A stretch of 64,000 bases of DNA. Source: Streptomyces sp. 11x1 (GTDB taxonomy: Bacteria > Actinomycetota > Actinomycetes > Streptomycetales > Streptomycetaceae). This document shows positions 42,004 to 50,794 of this stretch, in pieces. The stretch's first letter is position 1; the number at the start of each line of letters is the position of its first letter. The stretch lies in contig NZ_CP122458.1 in assembly GCF_032598905.1 (NCBI RefSeq), positions 10,069,001 to 10,133,000 on the forward strand, written 5' to 3'. Made by a program: the position numbers and the translations under genes. A model generated the notes under the pieces. That model was not told the DNA's origin, ran no database searches, and worked only from the letters and a program-made list of their open reading frames with translations.

Positions 42004-42374
42004 ACTGGCTGCTCGTCGTCGTCGGCGCGATGGTGGGCGCGCCCCTGCGCTATCTCACCGACCGGGCCGTGCAGTCCCGCCACGACACGGTCTTCCCCTG
42101 GGGGACCTTCATCGTGAACGTCGCCGGATCGCTGGTCCTCGGAGTTCTCACCGGTGCCGTGGCGGCCGGTGCCGCCTCCTCCCACCTGCAGCTTCTCCTG
42201 GGCACGGGACTCTGCGGGGCGCTCACCACGTATTCGACCTTCTCGTACGAGACCCTGCGCCTGGCCCAGGACGGCGCGCGCCTGCACGCCGTCGTCAACG
42301 TGACGGCGAGCGTGGTGGCCGGGCTGGGCGCGGCCTTCGTGGGGGTGTCGGTGGCGGAGGCCCTGTGGAGGTGA
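42000..42374 (+). CDS. crcB: Fluoride exporter CrcB/FluC, second subunit
   Basis: A 124-residue Crc[40 protein letters not shown], and [19 protein letters not shown]. The core here reads [10 protein letters not shown] instead of [10 protein letters not shown] in its partner, the usual asymmetry of dual CrcB systems. The start is GTG at 42000 overlapping DUF190 (GTGA). Confidence 0.94.
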   Translation: MNWLLVVVGAMVGAPLRYLTDRAVQSRHDTVFPWGTFIVNVAGSLVLGVLTGAVAAGAASSHLQLLLGTGLCGALTTYSTFSYETLRLAQDGARLHAVVNVTASVVAGLGAAFVGVSVAEALWR

Positions 42375-42486
42375 GCCGGGATCTTACCCGGCTGTAGTAC
42401 GACTGCCTGTGCCGATACGACCCTGCGTCGTACCCGTGTACGTCGGCCACCCCCGCCCTCGCCCTCGCCGAGCAGAACTGGACCCC
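42374..42486. other. Stem-loops between crcB and uppP
   Basis: AGCCGGG-N6-CCCGGCT (42374-42393) immediately follows the crcB stop and is a likely terminator. A second palindrome TACGAC-N5-GTCGTA (42416-42432) lies 55 bases before uppP and could be an operator. No fluoride riboswitch is seen here. Confidence 0.45.
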
Positions 42487-43320
42487 ATGAGCACCATCAG
42501 CGTCGGTCAGGCAGTCGTCCTCGGAGCGGTGGAGGGGGTGACGGAGTTCCTGCCGGTGTCCTCCACCGGCCATCTGAAGATCACCGAGGGGCTGATGGGG
42601 ATCCAGGTGGACGACAAGGCGGTGGTCGGGTTCTCGGCGGTCATCCAGGTCGGCGCGATCTCCGCGGTGCTCGTGTACTTCCGTCACGACATCGCGCGCA
42701 TCGGGTCCGCCTGGTTCCGGGGGCTGTTCGACGCGGGGGAGCGGCAGGAGCGCGACTACCGGTTCGCGTGGTGGGTGATCGCCGCGACGATCCCGATCGT
42801 CGTCGTGGGGCTGGTCGCCCGGTCGCTGATCGAGGGGCCGCTCGCCTCCCTGTGGGTGGTGGCCGGCTCCCTGATCGTGGGCAGCGGCGTGATGTGGGTC
42901 GCCGAGCAGGTGGGCCGGCGCAGGCGCGCGGAGGAGGACACCCGGTTCCGGGACGCGATGCTCGTCGGCGGTTCGCAGATCCTCGCTTTGCTGTTCCCCG
43001 GTTTCTCCCGCTCCGGCGCCACCATGTCCACCGCGCTGCTGCTCGACCTCGACCGCGTCGCCGCCACCCGACTCTCCTTCTTCCTCGGCATCCCGGCTCT
43101 CACCGGCGCCGGTCTGTACGAGCTGAAGGACGCCCTCGGCGCGGGGGTGGGCGCGGCTCCGCTGATCGCCGGCACCACCGTGTCGTTCGCGGTCGCGTAC
43201 GCCTCGGTCGCCTGGCTGCTGAAGTTCGTGACCAGGCACTCCTTCCAGGTGTTCGTGTCCTACCGGATCGTCGTCGGCGTGCTGCTGTTCGGGCTGCTCG
43301 CGGCCGGTGGCCTCAGCTGA
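42487..43320 (+). CDS. uppP: Undecaprenyl-diphosphatase UppP (BacA)
   Basis: A 277-residue membrane phosphatase that recycles undecaprenyl pyrophosphate to the monophosphate carrier for cell-wall and polysaccharide synthesis. Both family motifs are present: EGVTEFLPVSSTGHL near the N-terminus and FPGFSRSGATMSTALLLDL. About eight membrane segments. The ATG at 42487 has no strong ribosome site. Streptomyces usually carry more than one copy. Confidence 0.95.
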   Translation: MSTISVGQAVVLGAVEGVTEFLPVSSTGHLKITEGLMGIQVDDKAVVGFSAVIQVGAISAVLVYFRHDIARIGSAWFRGLFDAGERQERDYRFAWWVIAATIPIVVVGLVARSLIEGPLASLWVVAGSLIVGSGVMWVAEQVGRRRRAEEDTRFRDAMLVGGSQILALLFPGFSRSGATMSTALLLDLDRVAATRLSFFLGIPALTGAGLYELKDALGAGVGAAPLIAGTTVSFAVAYASVAWLLKFVTRHSFQVFVSYRIVVGVLLFGLLAAGGLS

Positions 43321-43403
43321 CGTGGCCCACAGGGCGCGGCCGGCGCCCGGCACACAGCTGATCCACCACCGCCCATGACCTGGAAGATCGAGTACGGACC
43401 CCC

Positions 43404-43440
43404 TTGACAGCCCCCTCCGGTCACCCGCAGGATCACCCCC
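43404..43440 (+). promoter_or_regulatory. Promoter giving a leaderless GntR transcript
   Basis: TTGACA (43404-43409), an 18-base spacer and CAGGAT (43428-43433) place the start point at or next to the GTG at 43441. No ribosome site precedes that GTG, which agrees with a leaderless mRNA. Confidence 0.6.
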
Positions 43441-44172
43441 GTGAACCTGTCAGACAGCCAGACAGGTGGCTCGGCACCCCGGCGCGTCAGCGCCATGGAA
43501 GCGGTGCTCACCCACCTCCGCGACGCCATCGAGCGCGGCAAGTACACCATCGGGGACAAGCTCCCCTCGGAGGCGGAGCTCTGCCGGCAGCTCGAAGTGA
43601 GCCGACCGGTCCTGCGCGAGGCGCTGCGCGCCCTTCAGGTGATGGGGCTGACCCAGTCCCGCACCGGCAAGGGCACCTTCGTGATCGCGAACGCCGTCGA
43701 GGACCCCACCTTCGGCGACTACGCGGCCAGCGACCTGCTGGAGGTGCGCCGGCACGTGGAGATCCCGGTCGCCGGGTACGCGGCGGTGCGCCGCACCCCG
43801 GAGAACCTGGACCATCTGGCCCACCTGCTGGACCGGATGGAGCGGGAGACCGACACCACCGCCTGGGTCGCGATGGACACCCTCTTCCATCTGGCCGTGG
43901 CGGAAGCCGCCCAGAACCCGGTGTTCCGCCGGGTGATCGAGGAGATCCGGGACGCACTGGCCCGCCAGTCGGCCTTCCTCAACGAACTGGGCGGCCGGCG
44001 CGAGCAGTCCAACCGAGAGCACCGGGCCATCGTCGAGGCGCTGATCGACGGTTCCGAACACGACGCGGTGGAGGCCATGTCCCACCACCTCGACCGCGTC
44101 GAGACCACCCTCACCGACATCGTGCGTTCCCCGCGCACGGACAGCTCCACGGAAGGCGGACCCGAGGCGTGA
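43441..44172 (+). CDS. GntR-family (FadR subfamily) regulator of the amino-acid operon
   Basis: A 243-residue regulator. The winged helix ([33 protein letters not shown]) is followed by an all-helical FCD domain with metal-site residues in [24 protein letters not shown] and [11 protein letters not shown]. It is the first gene of a five-gene operon with permease, asparaginase, aspartase and glutaminase, so it probably senses Asp, Asn or a related acid. The perfect 11-bp palindrome at codons 3-6 would let it repress itself and the operon. Its stop overlaps the permease start (GTGA). Confidence 0.9.
   Translation: MNLSDSQTGGSAPRRVSAMEAVLTHLRDAIERGKYTIGDKLPSEAELCRQLEVSRPVLREALRALQVMGLTQSRTGKGTFVIANAVEDPTFGDYAASDLLEVRRHVEIPVAGYAAVRRTPENLDHLAHLLDRMERETDTTAWVAMDTLFHLAVAEAAQNPVFRRVIEEIRDALARQSAFLNELGGRREQSNREHRAIVEALIDGSEHDAVEAMSHHLDRVETTLTDIVRSPRTDSSTEGGPEA
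43447..43467 (+). promoter_or_regulatory. FadR-type operator inside the first codons
   Basis: CTGTCAGACAG (43447-43457) is a perfect palindrome of the GTC-N-GAC type used by FadR-subfamily regulators; a further GACAGGT half-site (43461-43467) pairs with ACCTGTC at 43445-43451. It starts about 7 bases downstream of the predicted start point. Confidence 0.6.
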
Positions 44173-45617
44173 GCGAGCAGTCCCTCGAAAAAGACGCCGT
44201 ACAGGCCGGGCAGCCGGCGGCCCACGTCGACGCCGGAGACGCCGGCTACAGCAAGTCCCTCAAGTCCCGCCACGTCAACATGATCGCCATCGGCGGCGCG
44301 ATCGGCACCGGCCTCTTCCTCGGCGCCGGCGGCCGTCTCGTCGACGCCGGCCCGTCCCTGTTCATCGCGTACGCGGTCTGCGGAGTCTTCGCCTTCCTCG
44401 TCGTCCGCGCCCTCGGCGAACTGGTCCTCTACCGGCCCTCGTCCGGCGCCTTCGTGTCCTACGCCCGGGAGTTCCTGGGGGAGAAAGGCGCGTACACGGC
44501 CGGCTGGATGTACTTCCTGAACTGGGCCACCACCGGTATCGCCGACATCACCGCGGTCGCCCTCTACACCCACTACTGGGGCATGTTCTCCGACATCCCC
44601 CAGTGGGTCATCGCGCTCATCGCGCTCGGGGTCGTCCTCGCCGTGAACCTGATCTCGGTGAAGATGTTCGGCGAACTGGAGTTCTGGTTCGCGATCATCA
44701 AGGTGGGCGCGCTCGTCACCTTCATGCTGATCGGCATCTTCCTGCTGGTCACCCAGCAGCCGGTCGACGGCCACACCCCCGGCCCGTCCCTGATCACCGA
44801 CAACGGCGGCATCTTCCCCAACGGTCTGCTGCCCATGCTGCTGATCATCCAGGGTGTCGTCTTCGCCTACGCCTCCGTCGAACTGGTCGGCGTCGCGGCG
44901 GGCGAGACGGAGAACCCCGAGAAGGTCATGCCGAAGGCGATCAACTCGATCATGTGGCGCGTCGGTCTGTTCTACGTCGGCTCCGTCCTGCTGCTGGCGA
45001 TGCTGCTGCCCTGGTCCTCGTACAAGGCCGGCGAGAGCCCCTTCGTCACGGTGCTCTCCAACATCGGCGTCCCGGCGGCCGGCGGCATCATGAACCTGGT
45101 CGTGATGACCGCGGCCATGTCCTCGCTCAACTCGGGCCTGTACTCCACCGGCCGCATCCTGCGCTCCATGGCGATGGCGGGCTCCGCCCCGAAGTTCACC
45201 GGCGTGATGAGCCGCAACCAGGTCCCCTACGGCGGCATCCTGCTCACCAGCGGTATCTGTGTGCTGGGCGTCGGGCTGAACTTCGTGGTCCCGGCCGACG
45301 CGTTCGAGATCGTGCTCAACTTCGCCGCGATCGGCATCATCTGCACCTGGGGCATGATCATGATCTGTCACCTGGTGTTCTGGCAGAAGACCGAGAAGGG
45401 CGAGCTGACCCGGCCGAGCTACCGGCTGCCCGGCTCCCCGTGGACCGAACTGGTGACCCTGTTCTTCCTGGCGTCGGTCCTGGTCCTGATGTACGCGGAC
45501 GGCGGCGCGGGCCGCACGACCGTGCTGTGCCTGCCCCTCATCGTGCTGGCGCTGATCGCGGGGTGGTTCGGCGTACGTCGCCGGGTCGCCCAACAGTCGG
45601 CCGGAGTGAAGAAGTGA
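44169..45617 (+). CDS. Amino-acid permease, AnsP-like (APC superfamily)
   Basis: A 482-residue transporter with about 12 membrane segments: [20 protein letters not shown] (helix 1), [45 protein letters not shown] and a charged C-terminus. The helix-1 GGAIGTGLF motif binds the substrate backbone. The pattern fits the asparagine/GABA/aromatic permease group; asparagine uptake is inferred from the asparaginase gene it overlaps (GTGA). Confidence 0.9.
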   Translation: MSEQSLEKDAVQAGQPAAHVDAGDAGYSKSLKSRHVNMIAIGGAIGTGLFLGAGGRLVDAGPSLFIAYAVCGVFAFLVVRALGELVLYRPSSGAFVSYAREFLGEKGAYTAGWMYFLNWATTGIADITAVALYTHYWGMFSDIPQWVIALIALGVVLAVNLISVKMFGELEFWFAIIKVGALVTFMLIGIFLLVTQQPVDGHTPGPSLITDNGGIFPNGLLPMLLIIQGVVFAYASVELVGVAAGETENPEKVMPKAINSIMWRVGLFYVGSVLLLAMLLPWSSYKAGESPFVTVLSNIGVPAAGGIMNLVVMTAAMSSLNSGLYSTGRILRSMAMAGSAPKFTGVMSRNQVPYGGILLTSGICVLGVGLNFVVPADAFEIVLNFAAIGIICTWGMIMICHLVFWQKTEKGELTRPSYRLPGSPWTELVTLFFLASVLVLMYADGGAGRTTVLCLPLIVLALIAGWFGVRRRVAQQSAGVKK

Positions 45618-46672
45618 TCCACGCAGTGACGTACGACCCCACGACCACCGGCGCCGCGGCGATCCCTGCGGCTCCGGTGGCCGCGGCCCCCGCGATCCGG
45701 GAACCGCTCCACGCCCCCGTCGCCCACCTCGTACGCGGAGGTGTCATCGAGGGCATCCACCACGGCTCCGTCGTGGTGCTGGGAGCCGACGGGGAGGTGG
45801 AACTCCAACTCGGCGACATCGAGGCGGCGTTCTACCCCCGGTCGGCGCTCAAGCCGGTCCAGGCCGTGGCGATGCTGCGCGCCGGACTCCCCCTGGACGG
45901 CGAACTGCTGTCGCTGACCGCCGCCAGCCACTCCGGCGAGGAACGCCACCTCGCCGGAGCCCGGCGGATCCTGGAGCTGGCCGGCCTCACCGAGGCCGAC
46001 CTGCGCAACGTCACCGACATGCCGTACGACCCGGCCGTCCGCGACGTGTGGATACGCGAGGGGAGGCAGCCCTCCCGTCTCGCGCAGAACTGCTCCGGCA
46101 AGCACGCCGCCATGCTCTACACCTGCAAGCTGAACGGCTGGTCCCTGGACGACTACCTCGACCCGGCCCACCCCCTGCAGCAGGCCATCGCGGAGATCGT
46201 CGAGGACCTCACCGGGCAGGCCGTCGCCCGGGTGACCGTCGACGGCTGCGGCGCGCCCCTGTTCTCCGTCTCCCTGCACGGTCTCGCCCGCGCCCTCGCC
46301 CGGATCACCACCGCCGCCGAGAGCACCCCCGAGCGCACCGTCGCCGACGCCATGCGCGAGCACGCCGAGATGGCCTCCGGCGCCGGACGCGACGTCGCCG
46401 AGCTGATGCGGGCCGTGCCCGGACTGCTCACCAAGGACGGCTTCGAGGGCGTCCAGGTCGCCGCGCTGCCCGACGGCCGGGCCGTCGCCGTGAAGATCGC
46501 CGACGGCGCGAACCGGGCCCGGGTGCCGGTGACCGCGGCGGCGCTCGTATGGGCCGGGGTCGATCCCGAGACTCTCGCCGGGTTCTCGGGTGAGGCGCTG
46601 CTCGGGGGCGGGCGGGAAGTGGGTCGGGTCAGTGCGGTGCGGGCGCTGGATCCGATGCCGCGTCTGCCCTGA
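45614..46672 (+). CDS. Asparaginase, rhizobial (plant-independent) type
   Basis: A 352-residue L-asparaginase of the type described in Rhizobium, not the classical bacterial type: [19 protein letters not shown] (catalytic Ser-Lys region), [35 protein letters not shown] and [19 protein letters not shown]. It hydrolyses Asn to Asp plus ammonia. The N-terminus has an Ala/Pro-rich stretch of about 25 residues. The start is GTG at 45614, overlapping the permease stop. Confidence 0.9.
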   Translation: MIHAVTYDPTTTGAAAIPAAPVAAAPAIREPLHAPVAHLVRGGVIEGIHHGSVVVLGADGEVELQLGDIEAAFYPRSALKPVQAVAMLRAGLPLDGELLSLTAASHSGEERHLAGARRILELAGLTEADLRNVTDMPYDPAVRDVWIREGRQPSRLAQNCSGKHAAMLYTCKLNGWSLDDYLDPAHPLQQAIAEIVEDLTGQAVARVTVDGCGAPLFSVSLHGLARALARITTAAESTPERTVADAMREHAEMASGAGRDVAELMRAVPGLLTKDGFEGVQVAALPDGRAVAVKIADGANRARVPVTAAALVWAGVDPETLAGFSGEALLGGGREVGRVSAVRALDPMPRLP

Positions 46673-46684
46673 CGGGTGGCTGCG

Positions 46685-46849
46685 TTGTCGGGTGCGGGCC
46701 CGGTGGGGCTCCTCGCGCAGTTCCCCGCGCCCCTGAAAACGCGGGGCTGCGCCCTGCTTTTTCGTGCCCGAAGAGCACGGGGCGCAGCCCCGGCTCCAGG
46801 GGCGCGGGGAACTGCGCGACCAGCCCCCACCCGCCCGCACCCGACGACG
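46685..46849. repeat. Long (165-bp) imperfect inverted repeat between asparaginase and aspartase genes
   Basis: Arms of about 71 bases (46685-46755 and 46778-46849) face each other across a 22-base centre. The inner block 46714-46735 (CGCGCAGTTCCCCGCGCCCC) is nearly identical to the complement of 46799-46818. Only a few mismatches interrupt the whole length. It is one of the GC-rich intergenic repeats found in Streptomyces and a candidate bidirectional terminator; a degraded single arm is at 38794-38842. Confidence 0.8.
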
Positions 46850-46907
46850 CACCCACCCCACCCCGACCACCAACTCACCCGCAGCTCACGAAAGAAGGCC
46901 CCCTGCC

Positions 46908-48323
46908 ATGACCGCCGCCGCAGCGACCCGCAGCGAACACGATCTGCTCGGAGACCGTGACGTCCCCGCCGACGCGTACTGGGGCGTCCACACCCTGCGC
47001 GCCACGGAGAACTTCCCCATCACGGGCACCCCGATCTCCGCCTACCCCCACCTGGTCGACGCCCTGGCCGCCGTCAAGGAGGCCGCCGCCCGCGCGAACG
47101 AGGAACTCGGCCTGCTCGCCCCCCAGAAGGCCGCCGCGATCATCGAGGCCTGCCGGGAGATCCGCGACGGCAAGCTGCACGACCAGTTCGTCGTCGACGT
47201 GATCCAGGGCGGCGCCGGCACCTCGACGAACATGAATGCCAACGAGGTGATCGCGAACCGGGCGCTGGAGCTGCTGGGCCACCCCAAGGGCCGGTACGAG
47301 CACCTGCACCCGAACGAGGACGTCAACCTCGGCCAGTCCACCAACGACGTCTACCCGACCGCCGTCAAGGTCGCCACGGTCTTCGCGGTGCGCGGGCTGC
47401 TCCGGGCGATGGCCGTCCTCCAGGACTCCTTCGCGGCCAAGGCCGTCGAGTTCCGCGAGGTGCTCAAGATGGGCCGCACCCAGCTCCAGGACGCGGTCCC
47501 CATGACGCTCGGCCAGGAGTTCTCCGCGTTCGCCGTCATGATCGACGAGGACCGCAGCCGCCTCGCCGAGGCCGTCGAGCTGATCCACGAGATCAACCTC
47601 GGCGCCACCGCCATCGGCACCGGCCTCAACGCCCCCGTCGGCTACGCCGAATCGGCCCGCCGCCACCTCGCCGAGATCACCGGTCTGCCGCTGGTCACCG
47701 CCGCCAACCTCGTCGAGGCCACCCAGGACTGCGGCGCCTTCGTCCAGATGTCGGGCGTGCTCAAGCGCATCGCGGTCAAGCTCTCCAAGAGCTGCAACGA
47801 CCTGCGGCTGCTCTCCTCCGGGCCGCGCGCCGGCCTCAACGAGATCAACCTGCCGCCGGTGCAGGCCGGTTCGTCGATCATGCCCGGCAAGGTCAACCCG
47901 GTGATCCCCGAGGTCGTCAACCAGGTCGCCTTCGAGGTCATCGGCAACGACGTCACCATCACCATGGCCGCCGAAGCCGGACAGCTCCAGCTCAACGCCT
48001 TCGAGCCGATCATCCTGCACTCCCTCTCGGAGTCCCTCACCCACCTCCGCGCGGCCTGCCTCACCCTCGCCGAGCGCTGCGTCGACGGCATCACCGCCAA
48101 CGAGGACGAACTCCGCGCGGCGGTGGAGAACTCCATCGGCCTGGTCACCGCCCTCAACCCGCACATCGGGTACACGGCGGCCACCGACATCGCCAAGGAG
48201 GCCCTCGCCACCGGCCGGGGCGTGGCCGAACTCGTCCAGGAGAGGGGCCTGTTGCCCGCCGAACGCCTCCGGGAACTGCTGCGGCCCGAGGTCCTCGCGG
48301 GCAGCGGCGCACCGCTCGCCTGA
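46908..48323 (+). CDS. aspA: Aspartate ammonia-lyase
   Basis: A 471-residue fumarase/aspartase-superfamily enzyme: DAYWGVHTLRATENFPITG, GGAGTSTNMNANEVIANRA, TQLQDAVPMTLGQEFSA and the signature loop AGSSIMPGKVNPVIPE. It deaminates aspartate to fumarate. The leading HTLRATENFPITG favours aspartase over fumarase, and the neighbours (asparaginase, glutaminase) agree. The ATG at 46908 follows AAAGAAGG. It lies 235 bases beyond the asparaginase gene, across the long inverted repeat. Confidence 0.92.
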   Translation: MTAAAATRSEHDLLGDRDVPADAYWGVHTLRATENFPITGTPISAYPHLVDALAAVKEAAARANEELGLLAPQKAAAIIEACREIRDGKLHDQFVVDVIQGGAGTSTNMNANEVIANRALELLGHPKGRYEHLHPNEDVNLGQSTNDVYPTAVKVATVFAVRGLLRAMAVLQDSFAAKAVEFREVLKMGRTQLQDAVPMTLGQEFSAFAVMIDEDRSRLAEAVELIHEINLGATAIGTGLNAPVGYAESARRHLAEITGLPLVTAANLVEATQDCGAFVQMSGVLKRIAVKLSKSCNDLRLLSSGPRAGLNEINLPPVQAGSSIMPGKVNPVIPEVVNQVAFEVIGNDVTITMAAEAGQLQLNAFEPIILHSLSESLTHLRAACLTLAERCVDGITANEDELRAAVENSIGLVTALNPHIGYTAATDIAKEALATGRGVAELVQERGLLPAERLRELLRPEVLAGSGAPLA

Positions 48324-49243
48324 TGGGGGCCCCCGCCTTCGGGCCGATCCTGGAACGCATCGCCGAGGAGATCGAACGGACCCCGGGCCGGGGCCGGCCC
48401 GCCGACTACATCCCGGCGCTCGCCGCCCGCGACCCGCGCAGCTTCGGCATGGCCGTCGCGGAGCCCGACGGCACGGTGTACGGCGTGGGGGACTGGCGTG
48501 AGCCGTTCTCCACGCAGTCCATCACCAAGGTCTTCACCCTCGCGCTCGATCTGGAGCGCGAGGGTGACGCCCTCTGGGAACACGTGGGCCGCGAGCCCTC
48601 AGGCAACCCGTTCAACTCCCTGGTCCAGCTGGAGTACGAGAGCGGCATCCCGCGCAACCCGTTCATCAACGCGGGCGCCCTCGTCGTCACCGACCGCCTG
48701 CACACCCGGACCGGCGACGCCTCCGGCACGCTGCTGTCCTTCCTCCGCACGGAGAGCGGCAACCCCGACCTCGAATTCGACCCGGAGATCGCCGCCTCCG
48801 AATCCGCCCACGGCGACCGCAATGCCGCCCTCGCCCACTTCATGGCGTCGTACGGCAACATCGACAACCCCGTACCGGTCCTCCTCGACCAGTACTTCCG
48901 CCAGTGTTCCCTCACCGCTTCCTGCGCCGACCTCGCCCTGGCCACCACCTTCCTGGCCCGGCACGGCGTGCGCGCCGACGGCACACGGCTGCTGACCCGC
49001 AGCCAGGCGAAGCAGGTCAACGCGGTGATGCTCACCTGCGGCACGTACGACGCGGCCGGTGACTTCGCGTACCGCGTGGGCCTGCCCGGCAAGAGCGGGG
49101 TGGGCGGCGGCATCATCGCGGTCGTGCCCGGCCGTTGCACACTCTGCGTCTGGAGCCCCGGGCTGGACGAGCGGGGCAACTCGGTGGCCGGAGTGGCGGC
49201 CCTGGACCGGTTCACCACCCTGACGGGACTGTCGATCTTCTGA
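48323..49243 (+). CDS. glsA: Glutaminase A
   Basis: A 306-residue serine-dependent glutaminase of the beta-lactamase-like fold: the catalytic Ser-x-x-Lys is STQSITKVFTLALDL (SITK), then NPFINAGALVVTD and LLTRSQAKQVNAVMLTCGTYD. It hydrolyses Gln to Glu plus ammonia. The start overlaps the aspartase stop by one base (TGATG), so the two are co-translated. It completes a transport-and-deamination set for amide amino acids. Confidence 0.94.
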   Translation: MGAPAFGPILERIAEEIERTPGRGRPADYIPALAARDPRSFGMAVAEPDGTVYGVGDWREPFSTQSITKVFTLALDLEREGDALWEHVGREPSGNPFNSLVQLEYESGIPRNPFINAGALVVTDRLHTRTGDASGTLLSFLRTESGNPDLEFDPEIAASESAHGDRNAALAHFMASYGNIDNPVPVLLDQYFRQCSLTASCADLALATTFLARHGVRADGTRLLTRSQAKQVNAVMLTCGTYDAAGDFAYRVGLPGKSGVGGGIIAVVPGRCTLCVWSPGLDERGNSVAGVAALDRFTTLTGLSIF

Positions 49244-49274
49244 CCTTCCCCACCCAGGGCCTCCCCGCCCAGGG

Positions 49275-49315
49275 CCCGCCGCCCCGGTACCGCGGTCGCC
49301 GGTCGGGGCGGCGGG
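49275..49315 (+). terminator. Stem-loop after the amino-acid operon
   Basis: CCCGCCGCCCCG (49275-49286) and CGGGGCGGCGGG (49304-49315) pair perfectly around a 17-base loop, 32 bases past the glutaminase stop. Confidence 0.6.
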
Positions 49316-49396
49316 TTCGCTCCTGGTCACATGCCGGTACCCGCCCGGAAGGCGCGGCGTCGCTTCCGCGCCACCCGGCGTTGACAGCCTGACCGA

Positions 49397-50794
49397 GTGT
49401 TGGCCATCGCTTTTCCCGTCGATCCGCGCCGCTGTCAGGCACTCGGCCTGGCCGGAACCGCCTTCCTCGCCCTCGGAGGCGAGACCGCCGGAGCCCTGCC
49501 CGTGCGAGAACTGCTGTCGCCGACCTCGGGGCGCGGCGCGCTGGGGCTCGTCGGCGTCTACTTCGGCGTCGTCCTGCTGACAGCCGCCTGGGCGCTGCTC
49601 GGCAAGGTGATACGCGGCCCGGAACCACCGACTCCGCGCGCCCTGCTGCTCGTTCTGGCCGTCTGGGCGGCACCGCTGCTGCTCGCGCCCCCGCTGTTCA
49701 GCCGGGACGTCTACAGCTACCTCGCCCAGGGCGCCATGGTCGACGCGCACATGGACGTCTATCTGCACGGGCCCGCCCGGCTCGGCGGACCGCTCGCCGA
49801 CGAGGTGGCCCCGATGTGGCGGCACACCGCGACCCCGTACGGCCCGGTCTTCCTCGCCCTGGCCTCCGGGCTGTCCGCTCTGACCGACGGCCGGATCCCG
49901 GCCGGGCTCATCGGGATGCGCCTGATCGCGCTGCTCGGCGTGGCGCTGATGGCCGTGGCACTGCCCCGCCTCGCCCGGCACAGCGGAGCCGACCCGGCGG
50001 TCGCGCTCTGGCTCGGCGCGCTCAACCCGCTCGTGCTCCTGCACCTGGTGGCCGGGGCCCACAACGACGCGATGATGCTGGGGCTGCTGGGCGTCGGGCT
50101 GGTGCTCGCGCGGGGCCGGTGGTACCTCGTCGGCGTCGTCCTGGTCACTCTCGCCGCGCTGGTGAAGGCACCCGCCGCGCTCGGGCTGGTGGCGGTGGTC
50201 GTGATGCGCGGCCGTACCGGATGGGTCCGGACGGTCGCGGGCACCCTGGCCGTCGCCGCCGGCACCACGGCCGCCGCGACCGCCCTGACCGGCACGGGGT
50301 ACGGCTGGATCGCCGCGCTGCGCACCCCCGTGTCGGCCCAGAATTGGTCACCCACCACCGTCCTGGGCCGCGCCACCACCACCCTGCTGCACGACCTCGG
50401 CAGCGACCTGGCCCCCCTCGCCCTCCCGGCCTGGCGCGCCGCCGGACTGCTGCTGACCCTCACCGTCGTCCTCCACATATGGTTCCGGCTGCGACCCGGC
50501 CCCGTGTACGCGCTCGGCCTCAGCCTGGCGGCCGTGGCCGCGCTGGGCCCGGCGATCCGCCCCTGGTACGCCCTGTGGGGGCTGTTCCTCATCGCCGCCG
50601 CCGCCCGGGACGTCTCCGTGCAGCGCCGGGTCGCGGCCGCCAGCGGGGTGCTCGCGCTCGCCGTCCTGCCGAGCGGGAACCCGGCGGACACCGAGCAGTT
50701 CGTCCTCGCGGTGTGCGGGGGAGTGCTCGCGGTGGTCGTGCTCTGGCAGGCCGAACTGGTCTCCCGGGCGCCGGCCCTGGAGCGCACGGTATGA
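49397..50794 (+). CDS. MptB-like polyprenyl-phosphomannose-dependent mannosyltransferase
   Basis: A 465-residue GT-C enzyme with about 12 membrane segments. The first periplasmic loop holds FSRDVYSYLAQGAMVDAHMDVY (Arg-Asp catalytic pair) and PMWRHTATPYGPVFLALASGL, as in the actinobacterial MptB family that adds alpha-1,6-mannose from polyprenyl-phosphate mannose. Mycobacteria use it for lipomannan; Streptomyces homologues likely decorate a glycolipid or wall polymer. The GTG at 49397 has no clear ribosome site; a TTGACA box lies 11 bases upstream. Its stop overlaps the next mannosyltransferase (ATGA). Confidence 0.82.
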   Translation: MLAIAFPVDPRRCQALGLAGTAFLALGGETAGALPVRELLSPTSGRGALGLVGVYFGVVLLTAAWALLGKVIRGPEPPTPRALLLVLAVWAAPLLLAPPLFSRDVYSYLAQGAMVDAHMDVYLHGPARLGGPLADEVAPMWRHTATPYGPVFLALASGLSALTDGRIPAGLIGMRLIALLGVALMAVALPRLARHSGADPAVALWLGALNPLVLLHLVAGAHNDAMMLGLLGVGLVLARGRWYLVGVVLVTLAALVKAPAALGLVAVVVMRGRTGWVRTVAGTLAVAAGTTAAATALTGTGYGWIAALRTPVSAQNWSPTTVLGRATTTLLHDLGSDLAPLALPAWRAAGLLLTLTVVLHIWFRLRPGPVYALGLSLAAVAALGPAIRPWYALWGLFLIAAAARDVSVQRRVAAASGVLALAVLPSGNPADTEQFVLAVCGGVLAVVVLWQAELVSRAPALERTV

